Shown: piece after piece, positions 1 to 11,200 of the stretch | How positions within the stretch are numbered: position 1 is the stretch's first letter | Layout of the letters: every line of letters starts with the position of its first letter | Origin: Cephalotrichum gorgonifer | Lineage: Eukaryota; Ascomycota; Sordariomycetes; Microascales; Microascaceae | Direction: 5' to 3' | Assembly: GCA_900312665.1 (NCBI GenBank) | Contig: ONZQ02000004.1 | Span: 124,001 to 188,000 of the forward strand | DNA length: 64,000 nt | Translations under genes and position numbers: made by a program | Notes under the pieces: generated by a model | Databases searched by the model: none | The model's input: the letters and a program-made list of their open reading frames with translations, nothing else | What the model was told of the DNA's origin: nothing

Positions 1-592
1 GTCGAGTCGGTGGTTGGCGGCTTGACACTTTTCTTCTTCTATCCCTTTCCACTTTTGCCTGTTCCCGTCTCTTGATCTCGGCCATCGGCAGTGAGTGGTA
101 CGAACAAGCAGACACATCGGCTCCTGGACTGCTCCTGGATGCAACACGAACGAACCCCCAACTTGGTCATTCCCCGTGAACATCATGTTCCTTCTCTTCT
201 CATTGAGAATGGGGTTATTACGAGAGGCACTCTATATTCCCTGATCCGAATATTCAAACCACTTCCCGGTCTGGGGGGTGCTGTGGTCTGGCAAATACTC
301 CCAGGAGCTCCCTCATTTAGGCGCCTAATTGGCTACACGATGAATTCCCATACAGTGCCCCCGCTCGGCATTGATATATCCCATAGTGATAGATTGCGGC
401 ACTTGGGGGAATTAAAATATGGGGAAGGAACGAATAGAGCCATCGATGATAGCAATCCACGGACACACACACATATATAACGTCTTGGGGTGCCCGATTC
501 TCCCTCCCTACAAAGGCATGGGAAGGTTGGTGCCGTATCTAGGCTACTATTTTCTCTCTGCCACGGAATACAATACGCGGTGGACAATCAAG
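1..592. other. Intergenic, with candidate TATA box
   Basis: No credible gene is visible; the open frames here have no homology signal and overlap one another. A TATATAA sits at 474-480, about 113 nt upstream of the start codon of the next gene, and is a plausible core promoter for that secreted protein. Confidence 0.4.
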
Positions 593-1459
593 ATGAAGCC
601 GATGGTACTTGCAAGCGGGCTTACGCCCTGCGCTCTCGCAGCGTCCCTCGCCAGGAGACAAGACTCGGAGGGGCCATCGTGCAGCCGCGAGGCGCTCCTC
701 GAAGCGGCGGACGCCTACGTCGCGGCGCAGACGGACGGCAGCCTCGACGCCCTCTCGGGCTTCCTTGCCGAAGAATGGGTGTACCAGCAGGACAACGAGG
801 TGATTGACGCAGACTCGGGCGTGCTGGCCACCACGGCGCTAACCATCGACCACCGGCGCACCATCGCCGACGTGGTCGAGTGCGCGAGCTACACGGAGCT
901 TATCTCGACGGGAGGCGGCGGGGCTCCTCCGTACGTGATAGGCACGCAAATACGGCATGACGGGGTCGGTGCCGACAGCGAGCTGAAGATCACTATGATC
1001 GACTCCGTGGCGTCGACGACGAACTCGTGGGTCTTCAACGCGGCCAAGACGCTGGACTACGTGCTGGGCGAGGACTGGTTCGAGATCCCCGAGGGTTCGC
1101 GGGACGACCGCGACGTGATCCGGGCCGCGGGCGACGCGTACCTCGACATCTGGAGCAACGCGACGGCGGCGGCGGCGGTGCCTTGGGGAGTGCCGTGCGC
1201 GCGGCTCGAGGGCTCGGCGTACACGGGGAGGGGTACGCCGCAGGACTCGTGCGAGGTCGGGATCCCGTCGAACCACAACCAGGCGCCCAACTCCAACAGG
1301 CGGTACGTCGTGGACGAGGTGTTCGGGTCGGTGAGCATCCTGTGCGTGTGGGAGCACATGATGAACGCGGCGGACAGCCACGAGTTCAGGCTGGAAGGGG
1401 GGAAGCTGAGGTACGTGCACACGATGACTGTGTGCGGGGGGCAGGTCTGTAGGCTGTGA
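593..1459 (+). CDS. Secreted DUF8021-type protein
   Basis: Single-exon gene of 288 aa. The start at 593 is chosen because it places a signal peptide at the N-terminus (MKPMVLASGLTPCALAAS, residues 1-18); the frame is open further upstream but that part is unlike a protein N-terminus. An Arg-Arg at residues 21-22 is a likely Kex2-type maturation site. The mature part opens with CSREALLEAADAYVAAQ, the usual beginning of the fungal DUF8021 fold (NTF2/SnoaL-like in my reading), and carries several Cys that could form disulfides. Family function is unknown; members are predicted extracellular or cell-wall proteins. The fold assignment is from recognition of the motif, not from a search. Confidence 0.8.
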   Translation: MKPMVLASGLTPCALAASLARRQDSEGPSCSREALLEAADAYVAAQTDGSLDALSGFLAEEWVYQQDNEVIDADSGVLATTALTIDHRRTIADVVECASYTELISTGGGGAPPYVIGTQIRHDGVGADSELKITMIDSVASTTNSWVFNAAKTLDYVLGEDWFEIPEGSRDDRDVIRAAGDAYLDIWSNATAAAAVPWGVPCARLEGSAYTGRGTPQDSCEVGIPSNHNQAPNSNRRYVVDEVFGSVSILCVWEHMMNAADSHEFRLEGGKLRYVHTMTVCGGQVCRL

Positions 1460-1987
1460 GGGGTGAGGGGGGGATCGAGAGTGAGGGTGTTGATAGTGGT
1501 CGTTGGTACTCGGTGGTGTTGTGTCCTTCGCTGTTTATTGACTTGAGCTTCACTTACACAATGACGAGTACCTAAGGGACAAGAATGTACGTACCCCAGG
1601 GATTGGGGATCAAGCTACAGAGTAGTTAGATCCCGAACGAAGTATGACATTGGATTGGCTATTGCGCGAGTTGTGGGGAAGTGAAATATGACCAATGGGA
1701 GACGGAGATTGTCTTGAACCCTGCAGCTGGCGACAAGGGTCGAGACTTTTTTTTAACAACTAAGTCCATCGTATCTTCCTTCACATGCCTGTTGCCCGAC
1801 TCGACCTTTCCTCGAGTCTAGACAGCAGATCTTCCTCTCGCGTCAGACCCTCTCCCACTCGTGTAATAACCCACAAAGACGGGGGGATCCGGCGAACATT
1901 ACAGCCCTGGCTATTGTCGCATTCGCATCCCGCTCGCCGGGGCATCTCAGGTCCCTCGCGACCGGCCTGCGACGGCTATATTCGAGC
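1460..1987 (+). other. Intergenic and AUG-less leader of dus1
   Basis: The first part is the spacer after the DUF8021 gene. From 1757 to 1987 the frame of dus1 is free of stops but has no ATG. The last 27 codons (from a CTG at 1907 in the context acagccCTGG) read as an Arg-rich, acid-free stretch ending GLRRLYSS, which looks like a mitochondrial presequence with an R-x-Y/S cleavage site. See findings. Confidence 0.45.
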
Positions 1988-3791
1988 ATGGCGAGTACCA
2001 CAGCAGCAGCAGCCGTGGGCGCGAGCCCCGAGAAGGAGGGAAATGGGAAGGGGAAGAAGCTGTTCGGGCGGGAATTCTACGAGAGCATCGGGAGCCCAAA
2101 GCACATCGTTGCCCCGATGGTAGACCAATCCGAATTCGTAAGCGCGCAAACACAACTTCGGGCCACACTCTTTGCAAAGCCCAAGAACTGACATTGAAGG
2201 CTAGGCGTGGCGCATGCTCTCGAGATCCTACCTTCCCCCGTCGGCACAGTCCACGCTCCTAGCTTACACCCCGATGCTTCACGCCCGCCTCTTCGCCGAG
2301 AACGAGAAGTACCGCCAAACGAACTTCCACGCCGAGAAGAAGAAGCCCTCCTCCTCCGCCGAGACCCAAGCCGAGACCGAAGTCGAGACCGAGACCGAGC
2401 CCTGGCTCGACGGGAACCCTTCCCTCGACCGCCCCCTCTTCGTCCAGTTCTGCGCTAACGACCCGGCCTACCTCCTCGAGGCCGCCAAGAAGGTCGCCCC
2501 CTTCTGCGACGCCGTGGACCTGAACCTCGGGTGCCCGCAGGGCATAGCGCGCAAGGGCCACTACGGCGCCTTCCTCCAGGAGGACCAGGCCCTCATATAC
2601 AAGCTCATCAACACGCTGCACCGGGAGCTCGACGTCCCCGTCACGGCCAAGATCCGGGTCCTCGAGACGAAGGAGGCGACGCTCGCGTACGCGCGCAACG
2701 TCCTCGCCGCCGGCGCGAGCATACTGACCGTCCACGGGCGGAGGAGGGAGCAGAAGGGCCACCTGACGGGCCTGGCCGACTGGGAGGCCATCCGCCACCT
2801 GCGCGACAACCTGCCGCCCGAGACGGTCCTCTTCGCCAACGGGAACGTGCTGCAGCACGGCGACCTGGAGCGCGTCGCGGCCGCCACGGGGGCCGACGCC
2901 GTCATGTCGGCCGAGGGGAACCTGAGCGACCCCGCGCTCTTCGCGCCGCCTCCGCCCCCCGACGACGCCACCACGGGGAGGGAGTACTGGAGGGGCCGCG
3001 ACGGGAGGGGCGGCTGGAGGGTCGACGGCGTGATGAGGCGGTACCTGGACATCCTGCACCGGCACGTCGCGGGGACTGAGCCCCCGGCTAGGAGGCCGCT
3101 CTTCGTCCCGGGCGACGATGCGACGTGGCTCGACGAGGCCGACGCCGCCGACGCGGCGGAGCGGGAAGCCGGCGAGGAGGGCCCCGCTAGGAAGAAGAGG
3201 AAGAAGGCTGACAAGAAGCGCGACGCGGCCTCCAACGTGAACTACGCCGCCATGCAGCCGCACATGTTCCACCTCCTACGGCACTTCGTGACGGAGCACA
3301 CCGACGTCCGGGACGCGCTGGCGCGTAGCACCAAGGGCGACCTCGAGGCGTACGAGGCCGTCCTGTCCCTCGTCGAGAGGAAGGTCGCGCGGGGGCTGCT
3401 GGCGTACGAGGCGGACGACGCCGCGGCGCAGCAGCAGCAGTCAGAGGAGGAGAAGAAGGTCCAGGAGGGAGAAGAGCAGGAGGTGGAGGAGAGCGCGGGC
3501 GCCGAGCGGGGTCTTGAGGATGAGATGAAGGGCGACTCCTCCGCCGCCGCGCTGCGGAGGTGCAAGCGGCCGTGGTGGGTCGCGCAGCCCATAATCCGCC
3601 CCCTACCGAAGGAGGCGCTGGCCAAGGGGAGTGTGAAGCTGAGCAAGAAGACCATCCACGCCATGGGCGCCGCCGGGGAGGAGGCCGCTAGGGAGGCGGA
3701 GGCGGAGGCCGAGTCGGAGTCGTCGTCCGCGGACAGGAAGGACGGGGGCGTGAATGACAAGACCATGATCGAGAACAAGGTGGCTGGATAG
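1988..3791 (+). CDS. dus1: tRNA-dihydrouridine synthase, Dus1 type
   Basis: Two exons, 1988-2137 and 2205-3791, 578 aa. Intron 2138-2204 starts GTAAGC and ends CTAG. Splicing restores the family signature APMVDQSEFAWRMLSR followed by YTPMLHARLF. Dus enzymes reduce uridine to dihydrouridine in the tRNA D-loop using FMN and NADPH; yeast Dus1 acts at positions 16/17. The catalytic Cys is about residue 160 in LNLGCPQGIARKGHYGAFLQ; further TIM-barrel motifs are VTAKIRVL, TVHGRRREQKG and LFANGNV. The region from about residue 300 holds low-complexity insertions (KKRKK basic patch, Gln/Glu-rich tract) and a C-terminal extension containing CKRPWWVAQPIIRP. It ends 209 bp before the convergent cwc22. 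A cytosolic enzyme is expected from this AUG; a mitochondrial form is possible from the leader. Confidence 0.93.
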
Positions 3792-4000
3792 AAAAAAATA
3801 TAGCATTTTAGAACTTTGATTTCTCATCTCGCAATGCACAAATGATGTATATATATAGGCATGTGCTTAGTGCTTAGCTATCGTACCATCTGCGGCTAAT
3901 ACCTCCTCCCTCTATTCTCACTCTCACTCTCCCTCTCACCTATCAATCTCCAAAATGTAAAACCCCCCCCCAACCCCCCATTATCGTCATTCTGACCATC

Positions 4001-6709
4001 TCAATCATACATCTTCCCCCTCTTTGTCGGCGGCGGGCCCGGCGACCTCGACCTGGAACTGCTATACCTCCTCTTCCTCGCGGGGGCGGGACTCCGAGAC
4101 CGTGTCCTGCGCTTCGGCGAAGGCGACCTTGAATACGACGCGCTCCTCGCCCGCGCACGACCCCGCGACTTATCCGCCCGCCGAGGTGACCGGGAGTAGC
4201 TCCGCGATCTTGACCGGGAAGGAGATCGGGAAGCAGATCGGGAAAGGGATCGAGAGGGGGACCGGGAGGGAGATCGGGAGGGAGTACGGGAAGGAGACCG
4301 GGTGTACCGACGGGCTGCTCGCCCGGGGCCTTTTGCAGAGGCGTCGCGTCCTCGCCTGGGGACTGGCGACCTGCTGGCGGACGAGCCCCGACGCCGCGTT
4401 CTCGCTGGCGGTGGAGTCACCGAGCGAGAAGGAGACCTAGAGTCGTACGACGCGCTCCTGCCTCTTCGGCCCCGACGGGGAGACACCGAGCGGCTGTAGG
4501 ATCTCGAGCGGCTAGACCTACGGCCCCGATTGGGTGAAGGGCTCCTGCTGTAGCTCGCCGAGCGCGAAGAGCCGCCCCTCCTTCTCCGGGGGGATCTAGA
4601 CCGCGACAGTGACCGAGACCGGCTCCTAGATCGGTCAGAGTACGAAGACCCTGTGTACGATGTGTAGCTTGACACAGACTCCGAGTCCGAGTCGCGGGCC
4701 GGCGGGGCGGGGAGGGCGGGCTTCGGCATGTTCTGCAGGAACTCTCGCATCTCCTCCGTGAGGACACCCATGCCGATACTGGTAAAGTAGTTGATGGAGA
4801 ACCGGATGTTGCGGGGCTCGTCGTGCGGGAAGACGCCCTCGAGGCTGGGCTGCAGCAGCGGATCCTTCATCCGCTCGGCAAGCTTCGTCATGCCTAGCTC
4901 CTCGGCAATCTCCTGGAAGAGGATCTTGACAAAGATTCGGGACGACGACGTCGTGGCATCCTCGGTCATGACTATGTTGGACATGCAGTGCCATCCGATG
5001 GCATCCGAGGCGAACAGGTGGCCGAAGAAGCGCGCGACGTTCCGGAGCTTGTTGGTCTCGTAGCGGTGGATGGTGTCGTACGTCGTCGCGAACTGCTGCT
5101 CGAACAGGTCGTTCCAGAGCCGGTTGATCTTTGAGAATCGCTCGCCGATTATGCCGAAGAACTTTTGATAAGTAGTCGCCTGGCTGCAGCACTCGACAAT
5201 CATGGACGGGAGCTCCGGCTCCTGGCCTGGTGGCAGGTTGACCTTCATCAGCTTATGGACGGCCTCCTCGGGCGAAATGGCCGACTGGATCGTCAGGTAG
5301 ATGGTCTTGCGCAGAGAGACAAGGTCGGCGTTGGTCTGGTCCTTAATCTCCAATGCCCGCTGCTCCTCCTCCTCCTCATCTTCCGAGCTCTCCTCCTCCT
5401 CTTCGTCGTCGTCCTCCTCACCGTCGCTCGCCTGGCCCAGGATCTCCTGTTTCAGCTGGATGTAGGCCTGCTCGGACTTCTCAAAGTCTTTGTCGAACTT
5501 GAAGATGTTGAGTGTATCCTCCACGTCCAAGTCGCCATCGAGTTCGACGTAGTGGGTAATCATGTCGTCCTCCTCCAGTAGGTCAAGCTCCTCCCGGATG
5601 GCGGGGTGGTCCTTGAAGTTATCCTTGCGAATCTGGAACAGAACCTCCACCGCATACTGCACCCTCTTGTCGATGTTCCCCTCGTGCAGGACGTCGCGGA
5701 ACTTGTCAAAGACTACGCGCGATGCCATGGGCTTCATATCGGTAAGGAACTCGCCAATCTCCTTCATGAAGCCTACGGCGATCTCGACCGAGTCATCGGT
5801 GGGTTTGTGAAGCAGCAGCTGGAGGATCTGCAGCGCAATGTTCTCGTGGATGACTTGGAAGTTGACGAGGTGCGCGATGAAGGTCGTGGCGGCAATACAG
5901 ACCTTCTTGTCGTCTCGGCGGAAGGATTTTCGGAACTGCACGACTACCCTCTTCGCGAGGAGCTCGCCGACGAGGGGGATCTTCGAGTTGACGATGGCCG
6001 TGAGGGCCGCGTAGATGGGCGTGAAGCTGAGACTGGACGCCTGCGCACGCATCATGGCGCGACAAAACGCGCCCCTGCCACGGATGAGATTCTCCTCGAA
6101 CAACTCGGGCACGAGGGCCTTGATGTTCCCCAGGTTCACCTTGTTGATGATACCCGTGATCGACTTCTTCAGCGCCTCCCAGTGAAGCTTCTGTCTCAGC
6201 CTCGCCCCCTCGTCGGTCGTATCCTCCTGGATCTGCGCCTGGAGAGCCCTCAGCCGCGCCGGCGGGATGTAGGTGCCGCCGCTCCGCATATCCATCAGCT
6301 TCTGGTATTCCGCCTTGAGCAGCGCCTGCTTCTCCTCCTCGGTCCGCTCTGGCTTTTCTACCCTCTCGGGCCGCGGACGAGACACAGCCGCGGCGAGCGC
6401 CGGAGATCTTTCTCTCCTGCCCGACGGCGGCCCGGGCCGATATCGATCACCCCTGTCTCTATTGTCTCGGGGCCCATCGTCGTCCCCATCCCCATTTCTC
6501 CTCCGTCCTACATCGCGGTCCCCGTCATCTCGACGTCTCTTGCGATCGGGTTCGCGACCGCGATCGTGCTCGTACTCGTGCTCGCGCTCGTCATCTCTCT
6601 CCTGGTCGCGAGGACCGCGCGGCGGCGACGGTGGCGCGTCGTTTGGGGACTCGTTTGGGGGTGACCTCTCGCGGAGGGGGCGGGGCGAATCCGCCATGGG
6701 AGACGCCAT
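4001..6709 (-). CDS. cwc22: Pre-mRNA-splicing factor Cwc22
   Basis: Intronless, 902 aa from the ATG at 6709 (MASPMADSPRPL). The frame stays open to an ATG at 6838, which would add 43 unremarkable residues; I prefer 6709 because a charged N-terminus is typical. Order: Arg/Asp/Glu-rich N-terminus (to about 120); MIF4G domain (about 180-365, including KKSITGIINKVNLGNIKALVPELF in pieces); an acidic Glu/Asp/Ser tract near 435; MA3 domain (about 460-570, IYLTIQSAISPEEAVHKLM); then a long RS domain of SRSRS-type repeats to the C-terminus. Cwc22 joins the spliceosome, is needed around Prp2 action and in animals delivers eIF4AIII for exon-junction complexes. The extended RS tail is like the metazoan form rather than the short yeast one. 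Confidence 0.95.
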   Translation of the reverse strand: MASPMADSPRPLRERSPPNESPNDAPPSPPRGPRDQERDDEREHEYEHDRGREPDRKRRRDDGDRDVGRRRNGDGDDDGPRDNRDRGDRYRPGPPSGRRERSPALAAAVSRPRPERVEKPERTEEEKQALLKAEYQKLMDMRSGGTYIPPARLRALQAQIQEDTTDEGARLRQKLHWEALKKSITGIINKVNLGNIKALVPELFEENLIRGRGAFCRAMMRAQASSLSFTPIYAALTAIVNSKIPLVGELLAKRVVVQFRKSFRRDDKKVCIAATTFIAHLVNFQVIHENIALQILQLLLHKPTDDSVEIAVGFMKEIGEFLTDMKPMASRVVFDKFRDVLHEGNIDKRVQYAVEVLFQIRKDNFKDHPAIREELDLLEEDDMITHYVELDGDLDVEDTLNIFKFDKDFEKSEQAYIQLKQEILGQASDGEEDDDEEEEESSEDEEEEEQRALEIKDQTNADLVSLRKTIYLTIQSAISPEEAVHKLMKVNLPPGQEPELPSMIVECCSQATTYQKFFGIIGERFSKINRLWNDLFEQQFATTYDTIHRYETNKLRNVARFFGHLFASDAIGWHCMSNIVMTEDATTSSSRIFVKILFQEIAEELGMTKLAERMKDPLLQPSLEGVFPHDEPRNIRFSINYFTSIGMGVLTEEMREFLQNMPKPALPAPPARDSDSESVSSYTSYTGSSYSDRSRSRSRSLSRSRSPRRRRGGSSRSASYSRSPSPNRGRRSSRSRSYSRSVSPRRGRRGRSASYDSRSPSRSVTPPPARTRRRGSSASRSPVPRRGRDASAKGPGRAARRYTRSPSRTPSRSPSRSPSRSLSRSASRSPSRSRSRSYSRSPRRADKSRGRARARSASYSRSPSPKRRTRSRSPAPARKRRYSSSRSRSPGPPPTKRGKMYD

Positions 6710-7206
6710 CTCGGATGGCGTCAAATTCGGGCGGAAAGTAAGCGGAGCGATGAGGCGCGAGGTGTCGGTTGGGCGATGGAAAAGAGTTCGCTGGCTGGGG
6801 GAGGTGAGAGCTTGGATTTTCTTTGTGAAGGCTGGCAATCAGGGAAGGTGACTTGAGGGAAAGTTAAGTGGGTCCTTCGGCACCATGACTGACCCACTCT
6901 GGGACGAACCAGCGACCATGTGTCACCTGGTAACTGTTTTATTACAGCTGTTGGCAGTCAATAATTGAACAGGGGCTACGCATTAAGCTCTCGCCTTCCA
7001 CCTGGCACGCACCTAGTCGCGTCGACTCGTATTCTGGAGCTTTCTCGTGATGCCAGGTGGACCCTCTTCCACGCCGCCTTCAACCTCCTGAACAAGACAC
7101 CTACACCCCACACGCATCCCAACCCAAGCAACCCCGACGAAGCAGTCACGCCAGATATCCCTTCTTCATTTCTCCTACCCGTATTGTTCCGACCACTGTT
7201 CCAACA
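6710..7206. promoter_or_regulatory. Divergent promoter, cwc22 / dpm2
   Basis: 497 bp between the start codons of two head-to-head genes; both promoters must lie here. No TATA box or named operator stands out. The stretch just before dpm2 is C-rich and pyrimidine-biased, as in many fungal leaders. Confidence 0.5.
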
Positions 7207-7607
7207 ATGGTGAGCGCCCGAAAAGCCGAAACGCCTTCCTCCAAAACTCCAACCAGAAACAAAACCCTCTAACTCCCCTCACAGCTCGACAGACTCGTCG
7301 GACTCGCCATGCTCGTGGCCGCATCCGTAGTCTTCCTCTACTACACCCTCTGGGTGTTCGTGATAGTACGTCAGCACCCCTGTGTCCACGCGCAGCCGCA
7401 ATCCGCTAACAAAAAGTGAAGCCCTTCGTCGATGACGACCACATCCTCCACACCCTCTTCCCCCCGCGCGTCTGGGCCATCCGAATCCCCGTCCTCCTCA
7501 TCCTCCTCGGCTCCACCGTTGTCGGCTCCTTCATCGGGATGGTCATGATCCGGAGTAACAGAAAGGCGGCTGCCAAGGCTGCCGCTGCATCCAAGAAGAA
7601 GGCATAG
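7207..7607 (+). CDS. dpm2: Dolichol phosphate-mannose synthase subunit 2 (Dpm2)
   Basis: Three exons: 7207-7209 (the ATG alone), 7285-7365 and 7422-7607; 89 aa. Introns 7210-7284 (GTGAGC...ACAG) and 7366-7421 (GTACGT...CTAAC...GAAG). The product reads MLDRLVGLAMLVAASV, then WVFVI joined to PFVDDDHILHTLFPPRVWAI. Dpm2 is a small ER membrane protein that stabilises and regulates dolichol-phosphate-mannose synthase, the mannose donor for N-glycans, GPI anchors and O-mannosylation. Two membrane spans are visible (about residues 4-28 and 49-73) with a Lys-rich C-terminal tail (ASKKKA) resembling an ER retrieval signal. The ATG-only first coding exon is odd but gives exactly the family N-terminus, and no other nearby start does. 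Confidence 0.9.
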
Positions 7608-8259
7608 GCAACTCAAAGAGGAGTGATAAAAAAAGGGGGGTGTATCTGTGTATCTGTGCTGGGAGGGGCAGGATGGGCGTGTAATATTAGTACTCTTTAC
7701 GTAGGGGAGGGCGGGGGGGAGGGGAGACATTCATTGCACAAGTTTTCGAGGGCTCCGAAGTCTTGCGCTGGTATCAACTGGAGGTATCTCGTGGGACATT
7801 TAATAATGACGATTAGTTCCATTTTGGTATATTAAGCAACAGTGCCTCACGCCAGTTCCATGACACACTCATGCGGAGAACTATATCCCCGGAAAAACTG
7901 GGTATCTATCATGTTTCTATTGAATCGGACTATAATCAGCCGTACGATGTCTGTATCAAACCCCAAAGGACTCTAACCTGATTATGCCGAAAAGTGCTTG
8001 AAAAACAGCCGGGTCTGGCGCCCTCCACCCTGATGCTAAATTCCCAGAAATAAACCCAAGGCGCCCAAAAACAGTGCTAAGCGAGAGACTAGAATGAAGA
8101 GCGGAGATGGATGGCCGACGACCGCTGTAAAGGCCGGAGCCGACCTGTCCAGAAGCATTGTGCCAACAGTATAAGAAGACGTATCAACTGACAGCCCCTC
8201 CTTTCCCGCGCAGCCAGGGAACGATCCAATCCCCAGCACAGGTATGGCTCTCGATCCGC
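7608..8259. other. Intergenic, convergent 3' ends
   Basis: 652 bp between the ends of dpm2 (+) and the BCAS3-type gene (-). It holds the two 3' UTRs; no gene or repeat is seen. Confidence 0.5.
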
Positions 8260-11200
8260 TCACACCCGCTGGTCCGCAAAATCTAGGACCTCGCAGTCAT
8301 CCTCAAAGAACCCATCGTCATCATGCTCGGAGTGGCGAGCTGATCTCCTCCTCCGAGTCGTGACGACAATCTGCTCGTCATTCTCCCCTACTTGCATGAC
8401 CCTCTCCATCGCCGACGGAGGAAGTGCCCGATGCTCATCCGTGAGGATTACCGAGTCCTCAGCCGGCCCCGAGAATCCAAGATCGAGCTCCGTCGAGGAA
8501 ATAGCCTGGCCAAACGCCCAGGAACGAGACGTGGTAGGACCAGCGCTCGTGATCGGGACGCCCTTCTTCTTCTTCTTCTTTGGCGCCGCAGACTCACCCA
8601 AGGTCAGATCCCCAATGATACCAGTGTCAAGCACAGGTGCGGGTTGCTTTGGTTCGGCATCTCGTGAGCTGTACTCGTACAATGCGACACGCCTGTCCGT
8701 GTGGAACGGTTGGTAGGGCGCACTCGATTCGATTTCGGCCTGTGGGATCGACGCCTCCGCGCCGAAATCTGGCTCAACCGCGACGGGTTTCGGGTTTAAT
8801 GTGACCGTGTTGCCCGCTTCCATATCCCGATCCGACAGGTACAGCTCGTCATCCCCGTTGATGAAGTGTCTGACAATGGGAGCGAGGATATCGTCCGAGA
8901 TGCCGGGGACGTTAAAGTCCCTGTACGGCATTCCGCGCAAGGCCCAGTTTGATGAGCGCTGCTTCCTCGACGGGAACACTCGGACGACGCCAGCTGCCGC
9001 CGCAAAGAATGTAGAACGCTTCCTCCCACTGACCCAGGCGACACATCGAAGGGTGGGGGGAACGTGGGTGGGTGGGAGGGCCACCCGGTTCTCCCCTGTC
9101 TGCCTCAGATGGTTAATGGCATTCCCCGTCTTCCCCAACGAGTTACTAATACTCGACGCGATGGCTCTTCCGCCATGGCTGGCCGAGTCCACGATACTTG
9201 ATCCTGTGAACCCGGTCGAGATAGAACTGCTCCTTCGGGGGCGGTTCATCAGGGGTCGTGCGGCTCCCCACGCAGCTCCGATAGCACTGGACGCAATCGA
9301 GACTGCCGAGCTGGAAGGCTCGGGGGATACGGCCGGCTCCGGAACATCACGTCGCGGGCGCGGTGGCGGCCACGCAAAGGCGTTCTGGGGCATGTCGAGC
9401 AGGTGGGCAGTCCCTCGTTCCGTAACCATGGCAATGCGCCGGCCATTTGGCTTAGACCAGGCGACGTCGACGACCCGCGCAACAGTCATCCTTGAAAACT
9501 GTGCGATCTGGCGTACCCTTGGGCCCCCGCCACTTGACGCAGCCAAAGCCTGCAGTGGGGACGACTTGGTATACTGCAGCCTTAACAGGTCCCACACCGT
9601 CTGGACGTCGCCTTTGCTGCTCACGGTAAACAAGGATAGGCCAGTAGGTGAGAAGGATAGGAAGCTACACCCGGACGGGGCGGTGAAGGTTGCGACCGCA
9701 TGGATGGCGCTCGAGGACCCGACGGCTTCCAAATCGACGATTGAGACAAGGCCTGGATCCTTGGCTACAGGGGCCTGACCGGGTGACCCGTGAGTTGGTG
9801 GGAACTGTGCCCCATCCTGCCTTGGAGGGTAAGAGGATCCCCATGGCTGAGCTTTCGCTGTCGGGGACCTCGCCAGAACTTGCGGCTGGTTCGGCGACCT
9901 GCTCCAGTACGCGTTCCATGCCTGCTTACCTTGCTGGCCCACCCACTTCGCGCCATGAATGAGCTCCTGCGTGGTCTCACGCATCAGCTTATTCACAATA
10001 CCATCGGAAATAGGCAGGTCGGTTCCTATGGTCGATGGCGGTACTGGGGGAGCGGTGACCGTGGAGACACCAGGTCCCTTGCCTATCACGGGGACGGGGA
10101 CATGTGCTCGAAGAGAGAACTGCGATGACGGACTTGGCGGGCAGTAGGCAAGCCATCGGCCATTCAACGCGAGGATGGGGGAATTCTGCGCGGGGCGATG
10201 CGGAGCTGGGGTTGCGTGCGAGCGCTCACCCTCTTCCTTTTGATCTGTCCTCGGAGCACGGCGGATGCTCGTCCACAATTTTGCGACGCAGCCAAAGCCT
10301 ATCTCATCCCCAGGTTGGTACGGGAGTTGACGGTATAGCCAGCACTCCCCAGTAAGACCAGAGGCGACGCCAACGGATTCAGCATCGGCTACTATGCTGA
10401 ACTGGCCGGTAGGAGGCGGCGGCGAGAACATGCGGCTCGTTATGGACACGGAAGACTCGGTAGGTACCTGCGATGCCTGAAGAAGCACGTCGATGCGTTG
10501 GTTCGTTCTGAGTGAGTATACCTCAACCGAGGTCTGGTAGTACTCGATCAGCTGGTTTGGCCCTCTGGCCGCACCATTGGGCTGGGGGCTTCCAGGGACA
10601 CTTGGCCTCGCCGACCCCGGGGCAGAAATTGGATCTGTGCCGAGGCCTGCCATGCTGCTGGGGAGCATGGGTCCGTGGATAACGACAGCAACCAAGGGGT
10701 AGATGTCGCCAATGTCGCCGGCGCCGTCGAATGGGACCGTCCAAGGCAGTATCTTAGCATTGTACACGCCCCCTCGTAGCCCCCTCAAGCTTGCGACGGG
10801 GTCGATCCCACGCTTCGTTGCCGAGTACACCTCAAGTCCACCTTCATAGCCTACCACCACCACGCTGTCGGAGCCCGCGACAGCATCGGACTGGCGTTGG
10901 GGGAACGTATCGAAGCCAAAGTGATAGCCCCGCTCACCGGCTTTGAGGCCGCCACTGGAGGCCGCGTCGAGATCCAGGTCGGGAACGCCGTAAAAGTGAG
11001 GTTGTGGCTGGTGGGGAAGCGGAGGGTGAGGCGAGATGCGGGCGTTGGAAAGCTGCGACGCGGCAGAGGTACGCCGGTAAGCCGCGGCACTCGATTGAGG
11101 CCTTGTATCCGTCGTGCTGAAGGCTCCCTCAGCATGAACGCTGAGGGGCCGCCGCGCACCGGCGGGGGACGAAGGGGACGCGCTAGGCTGGGGGCTCATA

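Noticed and set aside
419..592. Upstream extension of the DUF8021 frame to an ATG at 419
   Set aside because: The 58 extra residues would bury the signal peptide, and the stretch includes the likely TATA box at 474-480.
6710..6838. Longer Cwc22 start at 6838
   Set aside because: The added 43 residues look like untranslated leader; the ATG at 6709 begins the usual charged N-terminus. It cannot be excluded.
8801..9778. Long antisense frame inside the BCAS3-type gene
   Set aside because: A shadow of the real coding strand caused by GC-biased third positions; no protein features of its own. The same holds for long antisense frames over dus1, cwc22, the ING gene and top3.
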